From Globomyces pollinis-pini (lineage: Eukaryota; Chytridiomycota; Chytridiomycetes; Rhizophydiales; Globomycetaceae), in NCBI GenBank assembly GCA_025399215.1, contig MU621120.1, forward strand, positions 1-64,000: a DNA stretch of 64,000 nucleotides, written 5' to 3'. The position numbers and the translations under genes were made by a program. This document shows positions 56,750 to 64,000 of the stretch, piece by piece. The notes beneath the pieces are model-generated. The model was not told the origin of the DNA. It saw only the letters and a list, made by a program, of their open reading frames with translations, and ran no database searches. The number at the start of each line of letters is the position of its first letter. Position 1 is the stretch's first letter.

Positions 56750-58414
56750 TCAAATATTTGGATTGAAGATGTGTTGAAATATCGGCCCAAAATAACTGTG
56801 TAAGGCATAAGGATGGTGATGTAGAATCGTCGTCAAAACTCCAAAAGTTGGGATCATCATCAATGTTTCAAACGTCCTACTATTAGTATTCAATGTTGTA
56901 TTTTACTTGTTATAATTCAAGATGTTCTTCTTTTTTAACAGAATAAAGTAACATTCTAAAATCTTTATGCACAAATATGTATTGAATTCGGTTAATCTTC
57001 CAGGTTTATCAAGCACAATACAAGGTGCACAAGTTAATCCAGTTAGCCCTTGTCTAAAAACATTAATTATTTGGGATAAATTACGAAATGACATAATCTC
57101 TTCCAAATATGTAACGAAACGAACAGCATGAAATAGAGAAAAATGATATATAACTCGCCACCATTAAATTGGTTCTACAACCGGCAATGAATGAATTCTT
57201 GATCATATGAAGTAACTTTAGAGGCTTGTGATCTTTCTTTTTTTTAATGTATCTTCTATATCCCCTTTTCAACAGAGAAAATGTCAATGTCGCCTAATTT
57301 CAGCTAATCGAAAGATACCAAATTAACAATGAGATAAGTTTTGAAGTTGTGATTGAATACCGCAAAAAACTGTTTAAAAGCAGCCGAAAAGCAACTTAAA
57401 GATTAGATTATTGTAGTTGATACTTTGATTCTCGAGGATGTTGCATAGAGCATAACAAACTGTAATGTTTCACACCTGGTGTATAGCTTGATTTTACAGT
57501 TGAAACTTGTTGTAATAATGACTTTAATTTATCCCCAACAGGTAATTTATTCTCCCAATGTTGATAGTAATCTAAGCTATTCATATCTGTCTTGTTGAAT
57601 TCCATAGGATGAATAGTTTTACAACTTGCGAAAAATGCAATTGCATCGCTTAACCCTCTGAAGTTATTATATGCATGTCGTCCATGACCTAATGAATTAA
57701 ATGATCAAAAAACAATACGTTTATAACTTGCTGTTAAATCCACAAGAGTTTTGTAGAACGATTTTGTCATGTATCTGGGATATCCAAAAGAGAAATGGCA
57801 AACACTAAATGATACATAACACCATACAATATAGTGACCATATTCTATAACAGATGAATAATCAAAATTCTATTACTATGCGCTAGATGACGAAGAAATT
57901 GTAATTTGGGTGAATTGGAAGAACGTACAATAACATGATTCGAATGTTCTACTTTTTTTGAATCAATTGGCTTTTTGATTCCATCTAGTCTATCTAAATC
58001 CGAAATTTGATGGTGTTCCTTTATATCTTTTTCATATATAAATGCACGAATGGCATAGTAGAGAGTTCGCATAAAGACCATTTGAGAAATAGTAGTTGTT
58101 CGACTACGGACTGGATCTATAGTTAACCATAAAGAAGATATGGCCCCAGCAACACCAGCTTGATACTTTTCATTCAAAGATGTGGTTGATAAAATCCTTA
58201 ACAGTAAAGGGTAAAAGGCTGACATTCCCGAAATTGATAGTGCAAATCTAGCATTTGAAGTATCTAATAAAATCTTCCATAAATCTACTCTCTTCTTCCT
58301 TAATGAACTCAGCAAGGACACCAATGACTTTAGTGAATAGATTGATATGTATTTCTTTATGAAATTGATTGCTATTTTGATTAAAACCTTTCGATTCAAT
58401 TGCTTGTTGGTCAT
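56750..58414 (-). CDS. TMEM135-like membrane protein, paralogue 1
   Basis: Seven exons on the minus strand, approximately 57877-58414, 57720-57844, 57424-57689, 57319-57394, 57085-57293, 56907-57053, 56750-56876 (about 495 aa). The inner edges of exons 2 and 3 may be off by one base. ATG 58414 matches the start of paralogue 2; in-frame ATGs at 58444 and 58465 exist. Features shared with the paralogues: a Tim17-like segment (AGVAGAISSLWLTIDPVRSRT), MRTLYYAIRAFIY, a Cys motif (CSMQHPRESNC, usual C-x3-HP-x3-SC), FGRDYV and APCIVLDKPGRLTEFN. TMEM135 proteins sit in peroxisomal or mitochondrial membranes and affect organelle dynamics; that assignment is from memory of the C-rich domain. Confidence 0.6.
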
Positions 58415-58657
58415 TTTTGAATCCCCTTGATCCTTGGATACCATTGAAAGAAAACAATTTGTCACACAAACACAAACCAGTTTATCCTCCTTTGAAATTA
58501 AATTGATCGTTTGAACATGGTGCTTTTTATCATTTGCATGAACGTGGTACTTGTAGCATTCGAGTCAATTCCAAATTCATCAACTCGCGTTTACAATTTA
58601 GTTTGTTACTCAATATCAAATTATATTAGTCAGATCAAACTAAACAAGTGTCTGAAA

Positions 58658-60181
58658 CTACTTCTTGATGTCATAAAACCATCGGAGTAGAGGCGCAACA
58701 AGACCCACAGGAGCGTAAGAAAAGCCTTCCAATATCACGGTTAAACTCCCAAAAACAGGGGCCATCATCAACGTTTCTAATGATCTGAAGAATGGTTAAA
58801 AAAAATTAAAGAGTACCTTGATTAAGTCAATAGGTTAAAGTCATGCAGTATGAGTTGAAAGGATTCAATACACTTTCCCATGGAATAATTGTTCAACTCT
58901 AATAATCGACCAGGTTTGTCAAAGAGGATGGCTGGAGTGGCAAAGGCTCCAGCTAAACCATATGAAGTAATGGTTTCACGTCCCAATACTCTCCTTAATG
59001 TACATATAGAATACACAATAAATGTGAAATAGAGCGTTATCATTGTAACAGATCTGATTGTATCAATAATCCATTTTACAACCAAACTTTTAACAGACTG
59101 TTTATCTTTAGATCCTTGGTGTTCATCATTTGCTGATACTGGATTGAAACAACGAATACCAAGCTTAATCAGTTTATAGATAAAACCAACCTAATCTTAT
59201 CAGTTATAACTGCCAAACATACACTATTTAGCATGAGATAAGGTTTAAACATTCGTTTGGATACCAAGTATCCTTCTGAAATGGCAGCCAATTCACATGA
59301 AGTTTCGTTTGGATGAAATGCGGCACATAATAAACGATCATGATGTATATTGTCATCTAAAACCTTCAATAAACCTCGGAAGTCTTGAACAATATCTTTA
59401 GATTTAGAATCAACCAATAAATCGGATAAATGACTTTTTGTAGATTTGTTTACAGGAATCCAGTTAAGAGGATGAGAAGCAGGTTGTGATGCAAGATAAA
59501 TGACTATTGAGCTAATCCCTCTCAAAACGGTATTAAAATCTTTTCCGTAACGATGTTGATGATCAGCGACAAAGTTGAGAGAGTTAACATAAGATTTCTA
59601 CAATAATTAGAAAATAAACAAGATACAGCAAGATATTTTGGATAAACAAATATAGTCACATCTACGTGAAAAGAAACATAAATCCAAACCAACCAACTTC
59701 CATATCGATCAATCAATTTCTGTACCATCCTAACCTTCTTATTTTTATATGATCGTAAGGCAAGTTGTTGTTTGTGAGTTTCAGATTTCAAATATGCTTT
59801 TGGTTTATACATTAAACTGCGAATACCAAAATGTAAGGTTCTGACCACAATCATGGTATAAATGGTTTGTATTCGAGATTGATTTGGATCAAAGTAGAAA
59901 CAAAGGGATGATAAAGCTCCAGCTGTAAAGTTCACCAATTTGGATGATTTTCCATTTATTCCTAACAGCTTAGGAAGAGTAAGTTTGAGAATATGGTATA
60001 TGGCAGTGACTCCCGATAATGCCAGTGCTGATCGAAAGCTTTTTAGATTGAGCAATAGATTTGTAATCCGATGTTTCTTGTATTTAGATATTATTGTTAG
60101 AAGAGTATTGATAGAATAAAATGATAGGAATTTCTTTATCCAGTTAATCAACTGTTTGCGATATTTTGTTGATGGTTCCAT
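58658..60181 (-). CDS. TMEM135-like membrane protein, paralogue 2 (truncated by an in-frame TAA)
   Basis: Exons 59627-60181, 59223-59597 and 58822-59190 give 432 aa, stopping at TAA 58822-58824. The ancestral frame runs on: SRS across a 32-nt intron (58785-58816) into exon 58658-58784, LETLMMAPVFGSLTVILEGF...FYDIKK. That last exon is 127 nt, exactly like the last exon of paralogue 1. Motifs: FYFDPNQSRIQTIYTMIVVRTLHF, HPLNWIPVNK, CAAFHPNETSC and FDKPGRLLELNNY. The shared structure shows the stop is a point change in a formerly longer gene. Either the short protein is tolerated or the copy is decaying. Confidence 0.65.
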
Positions 60182-60570
60182 TTCTAGCGTATGAAGTTCG
60201 CGTGTAAAAGAAATTGATCATGAGATTCATACAGACTTACTATTTGAAAAATTACAACTAAACAGGATGTATTTCGTATAAATAGCTGGTTTTGAAATTC
60301 ATGTATACCTTTCGCTGCTATCTCAGGACTTGAAAAGATACGGTTCAACAGACCGCTGCTATCGTTCTTGTCGTGAAACCGTTTTCAAGCATTTCACCCA
60401 TGAATGGCTTCGTGTACTTTGCCTCAAAATACTCGCGATCCGAAGCTGCCCGTCAGTGAAACAATTTCAATGGTCATGAATACAACGCCATCAAAGAGGC
60501 GATTTTGCAGGAATGTATTTAAATGAACCTCAGCAAACCAAAGAAGTTCATTAAATAAACTTAGAATAAT
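60182..60570. other. Divergent intergenic region
   Basis: About 390 bases between TMEM135-like paralogue 2 and the repeat-rich secreted protein; no supported gene. Confidence 0.55.
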
Positions 60571-61421
60571 ATGATTTTCCCGGTATTCCTTTTCGCTATT
60601 TCTGCCGTCCAAGCAGTTCCTTCTTACTATGGTACTGCTAATGCAAACATTGTTGCTCCAACTGCTGTCGTACAAAAATGTGCTTCAGCTTACCAAACTG
60701 CTCCTGCTGCTATTGCTCCAATCGCAGCTCCATATGGTTCTGTCTCACCAGAAACAAACGCGTATCCCACTGGATCAGCCAACCCTGCAAGTGCAGAAAT
60801 CCCAACTACACCAGTTGGATTATATGGTTCAGACGCTGCCCCTATTGTCGCCCCAACCAAGGAATCTTACACTGAATCTCTCCCTCTTCCACATAAGAAA
60901 TGTGCAACTAAATCATATGAACAAAACTTGGCTGCTATTGTCCCTACTCCAGGTTATGGTGACAAAAACTTGGCTGCTGCTGTCCCAACTCCAGCATACG
61001 GTGACAAGAACTTGGCTGCCATTGTCCCAACTCCAGCATACGGTGACAAAAACTTGGCTGCNNNNNNNNNNNNNNNNNNNNNNNNNNNNNNNNNNNNNNN
61101 NNNNNNNNNNNCAAAAACTTGGCTGCTATTGTCCCAACTCCAGCTTATGGTGACAAAAACTTGGCTGCCATTGTCCCAACTCCAGCTTATGGTGAACAAA
61201 AATTACCAGAAGTTTTACCAACATTAGCATATGGGGACAAAAACTTGGCTGTTCAAATCTTGCCTACTCCTCCAGCGAAATGTCCTGTTGGTTATGGTAA
61301 TGCTGCTGCTCAAGCAACGACTACTGCCGCTTCACTTGCATATGGAACTCCAAATCCAATTGCTTATGGTAGCGAATCTGCCCCTACTGGAGTAATATCC
61401 GGTCCTTATGGTTCCTATTAA
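60571..61421 (+). CDS. Secreted Ala/Pro-rich repeat protein (interrupted by an assembly gap)
   Basis: Signal peptide MIFPVFLFAISAVQA is followed by an Ala/Pro/Tyr-rich protein with few cysteines (KKCATK, AKCPVGYG). The centre is tandem 14-residue units KNLAAIVPTPAYGD. Flanks carry PYGS, YGSD and YGSE motifs. The 50-N gap at 61062-61111 falls inside the repeats, and the frame before and after it differs by one base, so the gap size is nominal. Likely a wall or extracellular-matrix structural protein; I know no homologue. Confidence 0.7.
60920..61250 (+). repeat. 42-bp coding tandem repeat with internal gap
   Basis: Units of 42 bp (AAAAACTTGGCTGCTATTGT plus 22 more bases) encode KNLAAIVPTPAYGD. 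Three units before the gap and about three degenerating units after it are visible. The true copy number is unknown. Confidence 0.85.
61062..61111. other. Assembly gap of 50 N
   Basis: Exactly 50 N, a conventional placeholder. Completing a 42-bp repeat would need 27 + 42k bases, which 50 does not satisfy. Confidence 0.95.
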
Positions 61422-61639
61422 TTGTCTGTTTAATAAATTTTAACTGTACACTAAAAAAAGGTTAAGATAAGAGATATCGATTTATTGAATTCATATTGAA
61501 TTGTTGAACTTAAAACAAAGAACACAAGACAATGATTCTGAAGGTTAACCAATATTGAATGTAGTTTCCGCCTTGTATGCCTAAATATGAATTAAATTTT
61601 AAGCTTCACCTCATCCACTTTTAGTTAATATATTTAAAA

Positions 61640-62271
61640 TTATTGCATACCTCGCTTTAAAGTTCCTAATATAACACGCTTACTACTCTCTTGTAATTCA
61701 CCTAATAATTTGATCACGGTAACGATTTACCTGCGATAAGCACTTCGTCAATGATGGCATAAGCTTGTTGGAAGTTGAATATAATCTATTGAGTGTTATT
61801 TCATAAAACATACATCTAATTCACAAACATTCATGAACCATTTATCAAGTACTTCTACATATCGATGAATAATTTCTAACGTCAACAATTCATTCTCATC
61901 CATATCCGTTCCAGCAATAAAAAATAACGAAGCGTATCTTTTGAATTAAAAGCAACTTTCAATACCTTCGATAAACGACTTTAAATTCTTGAAGATCAGT
62001 AATTTCGGTGAATGAATACCTTTGAATTCCAATACATTACACATTTTAGTTTTCCTTTGTAATACTGTAGTTGAAACTTCCTTTACAACCTTTGTTTTTT
62101 CCTTAGTTGACCAATCTGAAGTAAACCATTTTGTTAAACGTATTTTTCCTGTTAATGAATGAATGAAAAGGGAATGCAACCTATCTATTAAATCTCATAG
62201 TCTACCTAATAAAGATTAGACTTGACCAATTTACCTTGTCTTGATACTAGTAGTAAGAATTTTATGGCCAT
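61640..62271 (-). CDS. APS1: AP-1 clathrin adaptor sigma subunit
   Basis: Six exons on the minus strand: 62235-62271, 62020-62148, 61966-61987, 61814-61937, 61731-61785, 61640-61701 (142 aa). The sigma subunit is the small core chain of AP-1, sorting cargo at the trans-Golgi and endosomes. It has [62 protein letters not shown] and [30 protein letters not shown] is the AP-1 rather than AP-2 pattern. The third exon is only 22 nt. It lacks the longer tail of animal AP1S. The first intron (62149-62234) is an array of three intron units. Confidence 0.93.
62149..62234 (-). repeat. Array of three contiguous intron units in the AP-1 sigma gene
   Basis: On the minus strand, three GT...AG units abut: 62206-62234 (29 nt), 62181-62205 (25), 62149-62180 (32). 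SRQG-KIRL is a conserved sequence across the array, so nothing between is coding. Confidence 0.78.
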
Positions 62272-62550
62272 CAAATTAATTGGAGTGAAAATTTTCCCAG
62301 TCAAGTTGTCAATAACTTGTTTTGATTTGGATAAATTTGAACCAGTGAATGAATATTGATGACAGTTAATTGTATAGTGGATGTAATTGAGAAAGGTGCG
62401 CGAAATACTTGGATTGAATATTTGTAAAGGCATTAAAGTGATCAAGTTAAACAATGAATAAGCTTATTACAAGTCTTTAACGTGTTCAAATACATTCCAT
62501 TTATTAATTTATGTTAGTCATGTGTCAATGTTGAAGTTTCCCCTTCTTTG
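62272..62550. promoter_or_regulatory. Divergent promoter, APS1 and TMEM135-like paralogue 3
   Basis: About 280 bases between diverging ATGs. A short upstream open frame (ATG 62528 to TGA 62551) overlaps the paralogue 3 start codon out of frame and could act as a uORF. Confidence 0.45.
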
Positions 62551-64000
62551 ATGAATCTATCAAAGGATTCTAAAAAACATGCTGGGTTCTTTATCAAGCG
62601 ATTTCTATCCTTTTATTCAGTTAATACTCTGTTGACCATCTTATCAAAATACAAAAACTTCAAACTCTCTCAACTTATTTTCAACTTCAAGAACTTAAAG
62701 TCATCTATCGCTCTAGCACTCTTTCCTACTATTTATCAATTGCTAAAACTAATTATTCCCAATCATGTTCCAGTAAAATACAAAAATAATCGACTCGTCA
62801 CTCATTTTGTCGCTGGTGGAATGGCATCCATTTGTCTTTACTTGGATCCAAATCAATCTAGAATTTCCAGCTTGTATACCATGATTATCGTTCGCACTTT
62901 ACATTTCTTTATCCGTGCTTTAGTATTTAAACCAAACACAGTCAAGTCGATCAACCAAAACGACACGGAAAATAAGTTAATTCTTCGACCATTTCAATCA
63001 AACAAGGTTAAATATATTCAAAATGTGGTTAGCAAATGGGGAGATTGGATTGTGTGGTTATATGTAGCTTATCAAATCTGTTATATGGTAGTATTGCAAC
63101 CCAACTATTTGTCTGTAAATCCAACTCAATGAATAACATCTTAGAAATCTTATGTCAAGTCTTTGAATGTTGTTATGAATCAACGATCAAAGTATGGAGA
63201 TGATTTCTTAGATATAATAGATGGGCTACAAGCACTCATCCTTTACCTTGTCAATCAAGAGCCTTCCAATCCATTGAATTGGATCCCAGCGCATAAATCT
63301 TCCAAGCAACATTTAACAGACTTGATGGAAAAGTCAGATGTGACTGACTTGGTGAAAAAGTTGAGAAGCCTTTTAGAAATCTTTCCTGATAACGTCCATC
63401 ATGAGCGCTTAGTGTGTGCATGTAGTCATCCTAAGCATTCATCTTGTGTTTTAGGAGCAGCAGATCAAGGTTTTGACTCGCTAATACTAATAAGTAGGAC
63501 TGATGGTATTTAAACAAATGTTGAAGCCATATCTGTTTCTGAATAGCGTATATTACCAATCTTTAAAAAAGTAGGTTAGTTTAATATTTAAATTGTTGAA
63601 GAAGTTGTACAAGCATCGGATGAACAAAAGTGAGGAAGAGAAAACAACCAATCATACAGAATTGACAAACAAGCAGATGGTTGTAAAATGGTTAACAGAT
63701 TCATTACGTTCTGTAACAATGATATCTTCGTTCTGCGCTGTGGGAGCCTATTCTATCTGTGCATTACGACACACGTTTGGCAGAGAATTGATGGTAACGT
63801 ATGGGTTGTCAGGCTGTTTAGCTACACCGACTATCCTGCTAGACAAACCGGGTCGACTATTGGAATTAAACAATTATGGAATGGGTAAGATTATAGAATC
63901 TTGGTGTTTGATTTTACATGATAAAGTTGGGTTACAATATTCACGGTAATGGTGGAATTTTAGTTAAATATTAGTCCATTGGAAGTTTCTGTTATGATTC
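62551..64000 (+). CDS. TMEM135-like membrane protein, paralogue 3 (3' end outside window)
   Basis: Exons 62551-63114, 63145-63469, 63498-63547, 63575-63945 and 63975 onward; introns 27-30 nt. It starts MNLSKDSKKHAGFFIKRFLSFYSVNTLLTIL, matching paralogue 2. Motifs: AGGMASICLYLDPNQSRISS, IIVRTLHFFIRALVF, PLNWIPAHKSSKQHL, CACSHPKHSSC, FGRELMVTYGLSGCLATPTILLDKPGRLLELNNYGMGK. The last visible exon reads SRPLEVSVMI, equivalent to SRSLETLMMAP of paralogue 2, so the intact gene continues beyond the window. Confidence 0.65.

Noticed and set aside
57660..57790. Possible frameshifts in TMEM135-like paralogue 1 exons 2-3
   Set aside because: The two apparent one-base offsets cancel and sit where my own base counting is least secure; homology is continuous across them.
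62206..62454. 82-aa minus-strand open frame starting MFNLITLMPL
   Set aside because: Only its last part is real ([13 protein letters not shown] of AP-1 sigma); the upstream extension is not part of the conserved protein.
1..64000. CRISPR arrays, tRNA or rRNA genes, transposable elements
   Set aside because: No direct-repeat/spacer array, no convincing tRNA cloverleaf or rRNA core, and no transposase, reverse transcriptase or terminal repeats were seen by eye.

Overview
The window is about 37% G+C and comes from a fungus, most likely an early-diverging (zoosporic or aphelid/chytrid-like) lineage. The evidence is an ENA-type P-ATPase, an ACR3 arsenite transporter, LRG1, PMP47, ATP4 and PET117 homologues, GH7 and GH5 cellulases with CBM1, and CBM18 chitin-binding modules. 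The exact clade cannot be read from the sequence. The most pervasive trait is intron size. About 120 introns can be placed by frame and homology. Nearly all are 23-40 nt, with GTA donors, CTAAY/TTAAY branch-like motifs and TAG/CAG acceptors.

Layout. 1-14.5 kb: five members of one secreted TIM-barrel-like family. Four are large (barrel, Ser/Thr-rich linker, C-terminal CBM18) and one is compact and inverted. An ACR3 gene and an ENA Na+-ATPase gene are interspersed. 15-16.3 kb: secreted GH5. 16.4-23.7 kb: a divergent pair, LRG1 (LIM-RhoGAP) and NUP133. 24.2-25.4 kb: CBM1-GH7. 25.6-32.3 kb: a ZNFX1/Hrr1-type helicase. 32.5-35 kb: ATP4, PET117 and a nucleoside phosphorylase. 35.3-36.3 kb: a secreted Cys-rich protein of three identical-length repeats. 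36.5-40 kb: two tandem DHA2-type MFS transporters. 40.1-43.2 kb: RPS9 and RPL21 (divergent) and PRI2. 43.4-48.4 kb: four 7TM receptor-like genes. 48.5-53.7 kb: an unrecognised membrane protein, a PMP47-type carrier and a His-rich MYND protein. 53.8-56.7 kb: a SUV39-type SET protein and an LRR-like protein. 56.7-64 kb: three TMEM135-like paralogues, a repeat-rich secreted protein containing a sequencing gap, and AP-1 sigma.

The genes do not form one pathway. The secreted set (CBM18 barrel family, GH5, GH7, Cys-rich and repeat proteins) fits an organism attacking or adhering to polysaccharide walls, and the rest is housekeeping. The observations most worth following are: (i) contiguous arrays of two to four complete GT...AG intron units with no exon between them, at three sites in NUP133 and one in the AP-1 sigma gene; (ii) a barrel family whose strands appear circularly permuted; (iii) a 6-nt micro-exon in the PMP47 gene; (iv) a TMEM135-like paralogue with a point nonsense change but an intact downstream exon.
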